Assembly: GCF_000384215.1 (NCBI RefSeq)
Contig: NZ_KB913032.1
Location: 372,001 to 436,000, forward strand
Origin: Amycolatopsis alba DSM 44262
Lineage (GTDB): Bacteria > Actinomycetota > Actinomycetes > Mycobacteriales > Pseudonocardiaceae
Direction: 5' to 3'
DNA length: 64,000 nt
Shown here: positions 36,362 through 44,717 of the stretch, piece by piece
Layout: every line of letters starts with the position of its first letter
Position numbering within the stretch: position 1 is the stretch's first letter
Position numbers and translations under genes: made by a program
The notes under the pieces: model-generated
What the model was told of the DNA's origin: nothing
Seen by the model: only the letters and a program-made list of their open reading frames with translations
The model's database searches: none

Positions 36362-36440
36362 CGACCCCATCTGCCTTTCGCCTGCGTCTCGCCCCACGAG
36401 CCGACAATACTATCCTCACACACCCGCACCTCGAAATGGA

Positions 36441-36485
36441 AACCGGCCCTTGACCGCCGAGGGGGGACGCGGTCAAGGGCCGGTT
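36441..36485. repeat. Perfect 17-bp inverted repeat in the regulator gap
   Basis: AACCGGCCCTTGACCGC (36441-36457) and GCGGTCAAGGGCCGGTT (36469-36485) are exact inverted copies with an 11-base G-rich loop. They lie in the 445-base gap (36,362-36,806) between the divergent response regulator and AraC genes. A terminator in such a place is unexpected; a large operator or a leader hairpin are alternatives. I see nothing else coding in this gap. Confidence 0.6.
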
Positions 36486-36806
36486 CTGTGTTGCCGCGGG
36501 AATACGTTCTTCGGACCGCGCCAACACGGCCGGGGTAGTTCCGGCGTGAATGCGCTACCAGGAATTTTGCGGCCGCGGACCACGTAGATCCAGTGTCCAC
36601 ACCACCGCCGACCTGTGGTTTTCGCATGCCCTCCGCATGATGTGCGGCCTTCCCCGGACCTGCCGCGGGGACCGTGAAATTTTCACGTCACCGCACACAT
36701 GAATCCATATCCGGCGGTGAATCAAGCACTTCAGGAGAAGCGGCGGCGAACACTACTGTCGGAAACGCAAAGCACGCCAGAATTCCCCGAGCGAAAGGAC
36801 GGTACA

Positions 36807-37550
36807 ATGGATGAGACTGTCCGGCGAGCCATGGAGCGAGCCATTGGCGCCATGAACGAGAAACTGGGTGAAGAGCTCACTATCGACGACATCGCTCGCG
36901 CCGCCACGTTCAGCAAATTCCATTTCACCAGGGTGTTCCAGCAGGCCACCGGCGTCTCGCCCGGCCGGTTCCTGTCCGCGCTGCGGCTCGACGAAGCCAA
37001 ACGCCTGCTGCTCACGACCTCGATCACGGTCGCCGACATCAGCCACCGGGTGGGCTACAACAGCGTCGGCACCTTCAGCACGCGGTTCAGCAGCCGCGTC
37101 GGCCTCTCCCCCTCCGCGTACCGCCAGCAGGGCGGTTTCCAGCACCGCCTGACGGGCGAACCCCGTCCCGGCACGAAGCCGGCGATCGTCCGCGGTTTCG
37201 TGTCCGCCCCGCCGGAGATCTCACCCGGCCTCGTCTTCGTCGGTCTCTTCCCGACACGTATCCCCGAGGGCGCGCCCGTGCGCTACACGGTCATCGACGC
37301 TCCCGGCCCCTATCAGCTGACCGAGGTCCCGGAAGGCACCTGGCACCTCGTCGCGCACTGCGTGACCGGGCCGCTCACGCGCCGGGGCAGCGGATACACC
37401 GGGCACCACGGCCCGATCACCGTCGAGCCGGGGGTCACCGCGCGGCTGGCGGACCTGCGGGTGCGCCCGAAGCGCCTGTTCGACCCGCCAGTCCTGCTCG
37501 CGCTGCCCGACCTGCGGCACCGGCCGGAGCCGTTCAAGCACGCGGCCTGA
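36807..37550 (+). CDS. AraC-family regulator
   Basis: The 247-aa product is inverted relative to classical AraC proteins: the DNA-binding domain is at the N-terminus (MERAIGAMNEKLGEELTIDD, IARAATFSKFHFTRVFQQATGVSPGRFLSALRL, ISHRVGYNSVGTFSTRFSSRVGLSPSAYR). A domain of about 130 residues follows (FVSAPPEISPGLVFVGLFPTRIPEG ... YQLTEVPEGTWHLVAHCV), probably ligand-binding. AAAGGACGG precedes the ATG at 36807. It converges on the DUF1702 gene with a strong terminator between, and may regulate the enediyne-type genes. Confidence 0.88.
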   Translation: MDETVRRAMERAIGAMNEKLGEELTIDDIARAATFSKFHFTRVFQQATGVSPGRFLSALRLDEAKRLLLTTSITVADISHRVGYNSVGTFSTRFSSRVGLSPSAYRQQGGFQHRLTGEPRPGTKPAIVRGFVSAPPEISPGLVFVGLFPTRIPEGAPVRYTVIDAPGPYQLTEVPEGTWHLVAHCVTGPLTRRGSGYTGHHGPITVEPGVTARLADLRVRPKRLFDPPVLLALPDLRHRPEPFKHAA

Positions 37551-37558
37551 CCCCTGTG

Positions 37559-37601
37559 CGTCGAAAAAGGGGCCTTCGCTTCGAAGGCCCCTTTTTCGAC
37601 G
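37559..37601. terminator. Bidirectional terminator between AraC and DUF1702 genes
   Basis: CGTCGAAAAAGGGGCCTTCG (37559-37578) pairs perfectly over 20 bases with its inverted copy (37582-37601), loop CTT. The arms carry an A5 and a T5 run, so each strand reads a GC-rich stem followed by T residues. It fills the gap between two convergent stop codons. Confidence 0.88.
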
Positions 37602-37602
37602 T

Positions 37603-38598
37603 CTACGCGGAAAGGCGGCCAGCCGAAGGGGCGAAGCCGTCCCGGATGTTCTGCCGCCAGAGTTCGTAGGCGGGCGTCCCGTCCGCGGCGGCCTCGGTGA
37701 CCTCGGTCGAGTCGGCGAGGTCGACGGCTTCCTCGATGCTCAGCCCGGCGAGCGTCCGCGCGGCGCGGCGCGTGTGCGACGGGACGAACGACGAGAACGT
37801 CCTCGCCTTCACCGCGAACACGACGCCGAGGCCCAGCTCGTCCTGATGCTCCCCCGCCGACTCGCGCAGCCTGGCCAGCCCCGGCTGATCGCAGCCGCCC
37901 GCGAAGGTCGAGGCGAGCCCGACCCCCGCCCACAGGTCCGGGCGGCGTCCGGCGGGGAAGCGGTTCACCGCGGCGGCGACCTTCACCGGATCGGCGCCGT
38001 TGATGAACCACAGCGCCCGCCCGATGCCCTGGTCGCAGGCGCGCGGGAAGTACGCGGGAGCGCCCGCCCACGGGTACGGCTTGGGGACGAACTGCTTCTC
38101 GACCCACTTGCGCGTGTCGAAGTATGCGCGGTCGAACGCGTAGCCGTCGACGGCCAGCCAGCTCATCGTCGGGTGGAACGGGACGCCGTCCAGATCCGGC
38201 AGGACCTTCTTCCACAGCGGCCGGGGCAGCCGGGCCATCGCGAACCCGATGCCGATGTAGGTCAGGAACACGTGCGGCAGGCCGGGGCCGCTCATCAGTT
38301 CGGCGGTGCGGTCCTTCCGGCCGCCGGGCATGACGTCGAGGATGGTGAACGCCATCGCCGCGCCTTCGTAGGCGAACCCGCGCGTCTCCTGCTCGACCAT
38401 GTCCAGCCGCCGCTCGGCCTCCCACAGCGCCGGTCCGTGGATTCCCCATTCGAATCCGCACACCACCGCCTGCGGGATCGACTCCAGCCGGGCGGTCGCC
38501 GGCGTCGGCGGTACTCCGAAGCCGCGACCCTCGAAGCCGACTGAAGCCAGCGAAGGCGCGAACACGGCCTGACGGAGGGCACCCAGCAATGAGCTCAT
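37603..38598 (-). CDS. DUF1702 protein, enediyne-associated family (UnbL-like)
   Basis: A 331-aa cytoplasmic protein beginning MSSLLGALRQAVFAPSLASVGFEGRGF, with RLPRPLWKKVLPDLDG, MSWLAVDGYAFDRAYFDTRKWVE, ACDQGIGRALWFINGADPVKVAAAV and VFAVKARTFSSFVPSHTRRAA. I recognise this as the DUF1702 family, members of which are encoded in the conserved enediyne warhead cassette (the UnbL-type protein) and next to it. The biochemical role is unknown. It lies about 15 kb from the polyketide synthase gene, separated by regulators, so it may be an extra copy or a displaced cassette member. AAAGGAC precedes the ATG. Confidence 0.75.
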   Translation of the reverse strand: MSSLLGALRQAVFAPSLASVGFEGRGFGVPPTPATARLESIPQAVVCGFEWGIHGPALWEAERRLDMVEQETRGFAYEGAAMAFTILDVMPGGRKDRTAELMSGPGLPHVFLTYIGIGFAMARLPRPLWKKVLPDLDGVPFHPTMSWLAVDGYAFDRAYFDTRKWVEKQFVPKPYPWAGAPAYFPRACDQGIGRALWFINGADPVKVAAAVNRFPAGRRPDLWAGVGLASTFAGGCDQPGLARLRESAGEHQDELGLGVVFAVKARTFSSFVPSHTRRAARTLAGLSIEEAVDLADSTEVTEAAADGTPAYELWRQNIRDGFAPSAGRLSA

Positions 38599-38952
38599 CA
38601 CATACGTCCTTTGTGGATAGTGGCGGCTTCGCGCGCGAACTCGGCTCTTGCCGAGGAGACCACGCCGCGATCGCCGCCCGATCGACAGCCGATCGAGGTC
38701 GGCGCCGGTACCGCCGAACAGTCCATCCCCGCCGCCGACAATGGCGAGTTCACCCGTTCGCCGAGCGAATTCACCGGGGTGGAACGTACTCGACAGGGAA
38801 TGAAAAGCACTTATGACGGCAATTTTACCGTCCCCTGTCCTAACAGTAAGTAATCGATCGATCGCAGTTTCACGTTGCTCGAAGCGTTACCATCACCGCA
38901 GCTCACCAGGGCATTGATCATGCGGATCAGGGTGTCGAAAAAAGCACAACCT

Positions 38953-38999
38953 TGAATCGTGCGATTCAGATTCACTCTTCCGGGTTTGCTATGTACACT
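38953..38999 (+). promoter_or_regulatory. Promoter and palindrome upstream of response regulator copy 2
   Basis: TTCACT (38971-38976), a 17-base spacer and TACACT (38994-38999) point at the GTG at 39033. Directly upstream is a perfect 16-base palindrome, TGAATCGTGCGATTCA (38953-38968), centred near -47, where an activator would sit. The rest of the 38,599-39,032 gap is AT-richer than its surroundings and shows no gene. Confidence 0.6.
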
Positions 39000-39032
39000 G
39001 AGAGTTAGCGCGTTGGGGAAGAGGAGGTCGGA

Positions 39033-39638
39033 GTGATCCGAGTCCTATTGGCCGAGGATATGCACATGGTCCGCGGCGCCTTGGTCGCTCTGCTGAACCT
39101 CGAACAGGACATCGAGGTCGTCGCGGAGGTCTGCTCGGGCGACAAGATCCTCCCGATGGCCGCGGAGTACCTTCCGGACGTCGCGATCATCGACATCGAC
39201 CTGCCGGCCAAGGACGGACTCGCCGCCGCTTCCGAGCTCTACCAGCAACTTCCCAGTGTCCGCACGCTGATCCTCACCTCGCTCGGCCGTCCGGGCACGG
39301 TGCGCCGCGCGCTCGACGCGAAGGTCAACGGCTTCCTGCTCAAGGACGCGCCCGCCGACAAGCTCGCGAACGCCGTCCGCTCGGTCGCCATCGGCCGCCG
39401 CGTCATCGACAGTGAACTCGCGTTGTCCGCCTGGGAAACGGAGGATTGCCCGCTGACCCCGCGGGAAGTCGAGATCCTCCGCCTCGCCGCGAACGGGCGC
39501 ACGGTCGCCGACATCGCGGCGGAACTGTTCCTGTCACCGGGCACCGTGCGGAACTATCTCGCCACGGTGGTCACGAAACTCAACGCCCGCAACCGGGTGG
39601 ACGCCATCCGCATCGCCACCGATTCCGACTGGCTCTGA
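39033..39638 (+). CDS. NarL-type response regulator, copy 2 of 3
   Basis: The 201-aa product opens MIRVLLAEDMHMVRGALVAL, has phospho-acceptor D54 in AIIDIDLPAKDG, and ends with CPLTPREVEILRLAANGRTV...PGTVRNYLATVVTKLNARNR. It is co-linear with the copies at 35,756 and 44,718 without gaps. AGAGGAGG precedes the GTG start. It is followed by a SARP gene in the same direction, suggesting a regulatory cascade into the biosynthetic locus. Confidence 0.93.
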   Translation: MIRVLLAEDMHMVRGALVALLNLEQDIEVVAEVCSGDKILPMAAEYLPDVAIIDIDLPAKDGLAAASELYQQLPSVRTLILTSLGRPGTVRRALDAKVNGFLLKDAPADKLANAVRSVAIGRRVIDSELALSAWETEDCPLTPREVEILRLAANGRTVADIAAELFLSPGTVRNYLATVVTKLNARNRVDAIRIATDSDWL

Positions 39639-39760
39639 CGCCGGCCCGCGTCTTCTCCTTTGCCACGAACGGTTCCTCGCCCCAGGTCATGACGATCGCA
39701 TACTGGGCAACGAAGAAATCACGGTTCGCCCGGTGTTTCCGGCACTGTTCCGAAGGTTCT

Positions 39761-39783
39761 CCCTCTGTCACCGTCACAGAGGG
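39761..39783. repeat. Inverted repeat upstream of the SARP gene
   Basis: CCCTCTGT (39761-39768) and ACAGAGGG (39776-39783) form an 8-bp hairpin or operator with a 7-base spacer, ending 23 bases before the SARP start codon. It could end transcripts coming from the response regulator gene or act as a binding site. Confidence 0.45.
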
Positions 39784-39806
39784 GGAGTCCGCCGGAGGGG
39801 CAGGGG

Positions 39807-40628
39807 ATGCACGCGATGACCATCGAAGAAGGAGACACGACCACCGCGCCGGTCACCTCGGACCGGCCGGACGCGGTACGCGCGCGGCTCCTCGGCCCTC
39901 TCGAACTGCACGCCGGCGGCGCCGATCGCGCGCCGAGCACACCGAAACTCCTGCAACTGCTGGCCATGCTGCTCATCCGTCCCGGCAAGACGGTCCACGT
40001 CGACTCCCTGGTCCACGAACTGTGGACCGACGCGCCCCCGCGCAGCGTCCGCCGGACCCTGCACACCTACGTCCACCACCTCCGCCGTCATCTCGACCCC
40101 GACGGTGACGGCGGCCTGCTGGTCACCAGCCCGCCCGGCTACCGGCTGGACGTCGACCCCGCCATGGTCGACGTGTCGGAGTTCCAGCGACTGCACCGCC
40201 TCGGCCGCGACCTGCTGGACGAAGGCGGCAACGCGGCGGCCGCGCACGTCTTCCGTACCGCACTGGACCTGTGGTCCGGTCCCCCGCTGGCCAACATCCA
40301 CTGTGGACCGACGCTGGCCGCCTACACCGTCTATCTGCTGGAGCACCGGCGCAACGCCCGTGACCTGTGGATCGAGGCCGAGATCCGGGCCGGGCGGCAC
40401 CGGGAGATGCTCGGCGTGCTGCGGTCGCTGACCACCGCGAACCCGTTCGACGAAGGCCTGCACGGCCAGCTGATCCGCGCACTGGGACTCAGCGGGCGGC
40501 GCAGCGACGCGCTGGCGTCCTACGAGTGGCTTCGGGCGAGGCTCGAGGACGAACTGGGGGTGAAACCCTGCGCCGAACTGCGAGAGCTGCACCGCGAACT
40601 GCTTTCCGAGGGACACCCGATCCGCTGA
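39807..40628 (+). CDS. SARP-family (BTAD) pathway activator
   Basis: A 273-aa regulator with the SARP layout: an N-terminal OmpR-like winged helix (VRARLLGPLELHAGG, LLQLLAMLLIRPGKTVHVDSLVHELW, VRRTLHTYVHHLRRHLDPDG) and a bacterial transcriptional activation domain (about 120-270: ALDLWSGPPLANI, AEIRAGRHREMLGVLRSL, ALASYEWLRARLEDELGVKPCAELRELHRELL). SARPs switch on antibiotic clusters in actinomycetes and bind direct heptamer repeats near -35 sites. No tetratricopeptide or ATPase part is present, so this is a small SARP. GGAGGGGCAGGGG precedes the ATG. Confidence 0.93.
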   Translation: MHAMTIEEGDTTTAPVTSDRPDAVRARLLGPLELHAGGADRAPSTPKLLQLLAMLLIRPGKTVHVDSLVHELWTDAPPRSVRRTLHTYVHHLRRHLDPDGDGGLLVTSPPGYRLDVDPAMVDVSEFQRLHRLGRDLLDEGGNAAAAHVFRTALDLWSGPPLANIHCGPTLAAYTVYLLEHRRNARDLWIEAEIRAGRHREMLGVLRSLTTANPFDEGLHGQLIRALGLSGRRSDALASYEWLRARLEDELGVKPCAELRELHRELLSEGHPIR

Positions 40629-40674
40629 ACGAGCATCACCCAGCCACCAGATCCAGGAAGTTGAGGAGTCAAGC

Positions 40675-41361
40675 ATGACCGCTCGCACCTACGGCCAGTT
40701 CTGCGGCCTCGCCCGCGCGCTCGAGATCATCGGGGAACGCTGGTCCCTGCTCGTGATCCGCGACCTGGTGCTCGGCCCGAAACGCTTCGACGAGCTGCAG
40801 CAGGGCCTGCCGAAGATCCCGACGAGCATCCTGTCGACCCGGCTCAACGAACTCGAACGGCACGGCGTCGTCCAGCGGCGGGTGCTCTCGCAGCTCGACG
40901 CCGGGGTGGTCTACGAGCTGACCGAGTACGGCAACGACCTCGACCAGATCCTGCTGCAGCTGGGCCTGTGGGGCGCCCGTTCGCTCACCGACCCGGCCGC
41001 GGACGACCTGTTCACCCTCGACGCGGCCATCCTGTCGCTGTACACGACGTTCCAGCCGGACGCGGCGCGCGGCGTCCGGGGTGCCTTCGAGCTGCATTAC
41101 GGCGACCAGATGATCGTCCACGCGGTGGTCGAGGACGGCGCGGTGACCGCGGGTGAGGGCCCGCATCCGGACCCGGACCTCGTCATCGAGCCGCGCGGCC
41201 CGCTCATGCTCAAACTGCTGAACGGCGAGCTGGACGCCGCGAGCGCGCTCACCTGCGGCGCGGTCGCCATCAAGGGCGACCCGGCGCGGCTGGAGCTGTT
41301 CACCCGGCTGTTCCACATCCCCTCGGCCCCGTCGAAGACCGAAGGGCTCGTCTCGCACTGA
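40675..41361 (+). CDS. HxlR-family regulator with C-terminal sterol-carrier-like domain
   Basis: The 228-aa product begins with an HxlR winged helix (FCGLARALEIIGERWSLLVIRDLVLGPKRFDELQQGLPKIPTSILSTRLNELERHGVV). Its last 100 residues (FELHYGDQMIVHAVVEDGAV, PDLVIEPRGPLMLKLLNGELDAASALTCGAVAIKGDPARLELFTRLF) resemble an SCP2-type lipid-binding domain. This fusion is frequent in actinobacteria and suggests a hydrophobic ligand. It follows the SARP gene by 46 bases and is probably in the same transcript. Confidence 0.88.
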   Translation: MTARTYGQFCGLARALEIIGERWSLLVIRDLVLGPKRFDELQQGLPKIPTSILSTRLNELERHGVVQRRVLSQLDAGVVYELTEYGNDLDQILLQLGLWGARSLTDPAADDLFTLDAAILSLYTTFQPDAARGVRGAFELHYGDQMIVHAVVEDGAVTAGEGPHPDPDLVIEPRGPLMLKLLNGELDAASALTCGAVAIKGDPARLELFTRLFHIPSAPSKTEGLVSH

Positions 41362-41382
41362 GAACGCTGAGGACGCTTCCGC

Positions 41383-41408
41383 CGCGGGACCGGGTGACCG
41401 GTCCCGCG
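41383..41408. terminator. Hairpin between convergent HxlR and YciO genes
   Basis: CGCGGGACCGG (41383-41393) pairs perfectly with CCGGTCCCGCG (41398-41408) around a GTGA loop. The 53-base gap between two stop codons is almost filled by it, so it can serve both directions. Confidence 0.75.
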
Positions 41409-41414
41409 CGGTGT

Positions 41415-42035
41415 CTATTCGAAGCGCGAAGGGTCGCCGGCGCCGTGGCGCACGATCTCCGGCTCGCCCGACGAGAAGTCGATCACCGTGGTGGGCTCGA
41501 CCCCACACTCGCCGGAGTCGATCACCGCGTCCACCACGTGTTCCAGCCGCTCCTTGATGTCCCAGCCCTGGGTCATCGGCTCCTCCTGGTCGGGCAGCAG
41601 CAGCGTGCTCGACAGGAGCGGTTCGCCGAGTTCGCCCAGTAGCGCCTGGGTGACCACGTGGTCCGGGATGCGCACGCCGACGGTCTTCTTCTTGGCGTGC
41701 ATCAGACGGCGCGGAACCTCCTTCGTGGCCGGGAGGATGAACGTGTAACTGCCCGGTGTGGACGCCTTGATCGCGCGGAAGACCGCGTTGTCCACGTGCA
41801 CGAACTGGCCAAGCTGGGCGAAGTCCTGGCACACCAGGGTGAAATGGTGGCGGTCGTCCAGTTTGCGGATGCTCCGGATGCGGTCGATGCCGTCCTTGTT
41901 CCCCAGCTGGCAGCCGAGGGCGAAGCAGGAGTCCGTCGGGTAGGCGATCAGCCCGTCTTCGCGCAGGATGTCGACGACCTGTCCGATCGCGCGTCGTTGC
42001 GGATTCTCCGGATGTACGTCGAAATACCTGGCCAT
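41415..42035 (-). CDS. Sua5/YciO/YrdC-family protein (YciO type)
   Basis: A 206-aa protein with the Sua5/YrdC fold: GLIAYPTDSCFALGCQLGNKDG, IRSIRKLDDRHHFTLVCQDFAQLGQFVHVDN, PGSYTFILPATKEVPRR, KKKTVGVRIPDH. It resembles the YciO branch, whose role in t6A tRNA modification is uncertain, more than the essential threonylcarbamoyl-AMP synthase. TAAGCT ends 6 bases before the ATG, indicating a leaderless transcript. It looks like a housekeeping gene caught between the regulators. Confidence 0.88.
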   Translation of the reverse strand: MARYFDVHPENPQRRAIGQVVDILREDGLIAYPTDSCFALGCQLGNKDGIDRIRSIRKLDDRHHFTLVCQDFAQLGQFVHVDNAVFRAIKASTPGSYTFILPATKEVPRRLMHAKKKTVGVRIPDHVVTQALLGELGEPLLSSTLLLPDQEEPMTQGWDIKERLEHVVDAVIDSGECGVEPTTVIDFSSGEPEIVRHGAGDPSRFE

Positions 42036-42365
42036 GCGCCGAGCTTAGGCCCACCGGCCCCGGCCCGCCGTGAGAGCCCACCCCGCGTGGCGTACGCGGT
42101 GTACATAATGGAACCAAGGGACGGCGCACGTCTTCCATCGTGGCGTGTTCCGAGATCGTCCGCAGGGTCCGAACGACCCACACCCGTGCCACCGACCGCC
42201 GGGATTTTCCCTGTCCCCGGCGGGGAAAACGTCTCCCTGTTCGTCATTCTCCCTTACCCGGAAGGATCACCGGGGTAACGAGCATGGGTTAGGATCCGAA
42301 TACACCGCGATGGAAGGTCGTGCGGCGCCCGGCCTCGGCCGTCGCGAGGGCGAAGCACAACGAAG
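42036..42365. other. Gene-free divergent promoter region
   Basis: The 330-base gap between the YciO gene and the tandem kinase gene holds no credible gene on either strand. Candidate promoter elements include TACATAAT near 42,102 and AT-richer patches; none can be assigned with confidence. Confidence 0.4.
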
Positions 42366-44711
42366 ATGACGTCTCCTGTTACCACTGGGGTGCCTGTGCC
42401 GGAACAGCTCGCGGTGACCGCCGAACCTCTGGGGACCGCCGGGATCGACCGGCGCCCCCGACGGGCGCTGTTCCTCGCCGGGCTGATCATCACCGTCGTC
42501 TTCGTCAACTCCTGCCTGTTCGGTCTCCTCGCCGTGCTGACGCGGCCTGGCGTGGACTTCTGGCAGGGCCTGCTGGCGGTGCTCTACGTCGGGCCCGTGC
42601 TGGCGATCCAGCTGCTGTACTTCAGCCGTCCGGCGGTCCGGCTGGACACCAGGCTCGCGAAAGCCATGCTGGTGGTCCAGGCGTGCCTGGCCTACCTGCC
42701 GACGCTGCACTTCGAGGCGGCGCTGAGTTCGCTGACCACCCTCGCGGCGGGCAGCGCGCTGCTGCTGTTCCGGCCGCGGACGGGCTGGACGGTGTTCACC
42801 GTGTTCATGGCGGGCACGACGTGGATCCTGTGGACCTTCGACGACACCTGGCTCGGCGCGGTGTTCGACAGCATCACCGCGGTCTTCTACGCGCTGGTCG
42901 TGTACCTGCTGACCTGGCTCGCCCGGCTGGTGACCGAACTGCACCAGGCCAGGACCGAACTGGCGAGGCGGGCCGTGGCCGAGCAGCGGCTGGCCTTCGC
43001 GAGGGACCTGCACGACCTGCTCGGGCTCAGCCTCTCCGCGATCGCGCTCAAGGGCGAACTGGTGCACCGGCTGCTGCGCAAGTCGCTGGACCGGGCGCGC
43101 GAGGAACTCGCCGAGATCACCGGGATCGCCCAGCGGACCCTGTCCGACGTGCGGTCGGTGGCCAGGGGGTACCGGGAGCTGTCGCTCGACAAGGAGTCCC
43201 GGACGGCGGTTTCGCTGCTCTCGGCGTCGAACGTCGCGGTGCGGCTCGACCTCGCGGAGGTCGAGCTGCCGGTGAAGCTGCGCACCCTGCTGGCGAAGGT
43301 GCTGCGGGAGGGCGTCACGAACGTGCTCCGCTACACCGGCGTCGAGCAGTGCGAGATCACCGTGCGAGAGAACGCGGGCCGGGTCGCGCTGGAAATCGTC
43401 CACGACGGAACGGCCCACGAGGACGTCCCGGCGGAGACCGCCGAGAGCCTGCGCGCGGTGACCGAGGAGGTCGCCGGGCACGGCGGGAAGCTGAGCGCGG
43501 GCCCCGACGCGGCGGGCCGGTGGCGGCTGCGCGCCGAACTTCCCGTGCCCGACCAGGTCGAACCCACCGAGACGGCGCTGGCCCAGACGTCCGGCCACTG
43601 GTCGAGGATCGACGCCAGGAACGTCCAATGGACGCTGACCGTGGTCTTCATCCTTTTCGGTCTCTCCGCGATGGCGCGGGCCTTCATGCTGACCGAAGAC
43701 GGCTGGTCCATCGCGCTCATCGCCGGGTACCTCACCGCGCTGATCACCCTGCAACTGTCCTACTTCGCCCGGCCGAACGTCCGGCTTCGCTCACGGCAGA
43801 GCTACGCGCTGCTGTTCGTCCAGGCCTGTCTGATCTTCCTGCCGCTGATCCCGCTCGGGACCACCTGGGTGAGCCTGCCCAGCCTGTTCGCTGGCACCGC
43901 GCTGCTGGTGCTGCCGCCGCTGGCGGGATGGACGGCGTTCGCGGCGACCGCCGCGGGCGTGGTGCTGATCCGGATCGAGTACGGCACCGACTTCCTCGGC
44001 GGCTTCTACACTTTCGCGTCCATCCTGAACACCGGGCTGATGGTCTTCGGTCTCATCTGGCTGGTCCGGCTGGTGACCGAACTGGGCGAGACCAGGAAGC
44101 GCCTCGCCGAGGTCGCGGTCGCGGAGGAGCGGCTGCGGTTCGCCCGCGACCTGCACGACCTGCTGGGGATGAGCCTGTCGGCGATCGCGCTCAAGAGTGA
44201 GCTGACCAGCCGGATCATGGACATCGACACCACGCGTGCCTCCGACGAGCTGCTGGAGATCCTCGGGTTGACCCGGCAGGCGCTGACCGACGTCCGCTCG
44301 GTGGCGAGCGGCTACCGCGAACTGTCGCTGGATCAGGAGTCCCGGTCGGCGCAGGCGGTGCTGGTGGCCGCCGACGTCCAGGTGCGACTGGAGATCGAGC
44401 ACGAGGAGCTGCCGGCGACGGTGCGGACGGTGCTGGCCGTGGTGCTGCGCGAAGGCGTGACGAATGTGTTGCGGCACAGCAAGGTCGAACGCTGTGAGAT
44501 CGCCGTTCGGCGGACCGGCGACGGCGTCGCGCTGGACATCGTCAACGACGGCGTCGAAAACGGGCGGCCACCGGAGCGGCCGGTGCGGGTCGAGGCCGCG
44601 GGCAGTGGCATCACGAACATGTCCGACCGGGTCGCCGGGCTCGGCGGCGAACTGACCGCGGGGGTCGAGGCCGACGGGCGGTTCCGGCTGCGCGCGGTCG
44701 TGCCCGTCTAG
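42366..44711 (+). CDS. Tandem DesK-type histidine kinase, two fused modules
   Basis: The 781-aa protein consists of two complete kinase modules. Module 1: helices about 33-190, HisKA_3 with FARDLHDLLGLSLSAIALK (H216), HATPase about 305-395. Module 2: helices about 420-570, the same motif with H597, HATPase about 685-780. The histidines are 381 residues apart and the modules align along their length. Module 2 has intact ATP motifs: N-box REGVTNVLRHSKVE, D-box IVNDG, and G-box AGSGITNMSDRV. In module 1 the N-box reads RYTGVE, the D-box IVHDG, and the G-box is lost (AESLRAVTEEV), so it probably cannot bind ATP but could be phosphorylated in trans. It converges on response regulator copy 3. Confidence 0.92.
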   Translation: MTSPVTTGVPVPEQLAVTAEPLGTAGIDRRPRRALFLAGLIITVVFVNSCLFGLLAVLTRPGVDFWQGLLAVLYVGPVLAIQLLYFSRPAVRLDTRLAKAMLVVQACLAYLPTLHFEAALSSLTTLAAGSALLLFRPRTGWTVFTVFMAGTTWILWTFDDTWLGAVFDSITAVFYALVVYLLTWLARLVTELHQARTELARRAVAEQRLAFARDLHDLLGLSLSAIALKGELVHRLLRKSLDRAREELAEITGIAQRTLSDVRSVARGYRELSLDKESRTAVSLLSASNVAVRLDLAEVELPVKLRTLLAKVLREGVTNVLRYTGVEQCEITVRENAGRVALEIVHDGTAHEDVPAETAESLRAVTEEVAGHGGKLSAGPDAAGRWRLRAELPVPDQVEPTETALAQTSGHWSRIDARNVQWTLTVVFILFGLSAMARAFMLTEDGWSIALIAGYLTALITLQLSYFARPNVRLRSRQSYALLFVQACLIFLPLIPLGTTWVSLPSLFAGTALLVLPPLAGWTAFAATAAGVVLIRIEYGTDFLGGFYTFASILNTGLMVFGLIWLVRLVTELGETRKRLAEVAVAEERLRFARDLHDLLGMSLSAIALKSELTSRIMDIDTTRASDELLEILGLTRQALTDVRSVASGYRELSLDQESRSAQAVLVAADVQVRLEIEHEELPATVRTVLAVVLREGVTNVLRHSKVERCEIAVRRTGDGVALDIVNDGVENGRPPERPVRVEAAGSGITNMSDRVAGLGGELTAGVEADGRFRLRAVVPV

Positions 44712-44717
44712 GCCCGC

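Noticed and set aside
36441..36485. Simple terminator for the response regulator copy 1 gene
   Set aside because: The hairpin lies upstream of that gene's start, not after its stop, so it cannot end its transcript; left as an unexplained inverted repeat.
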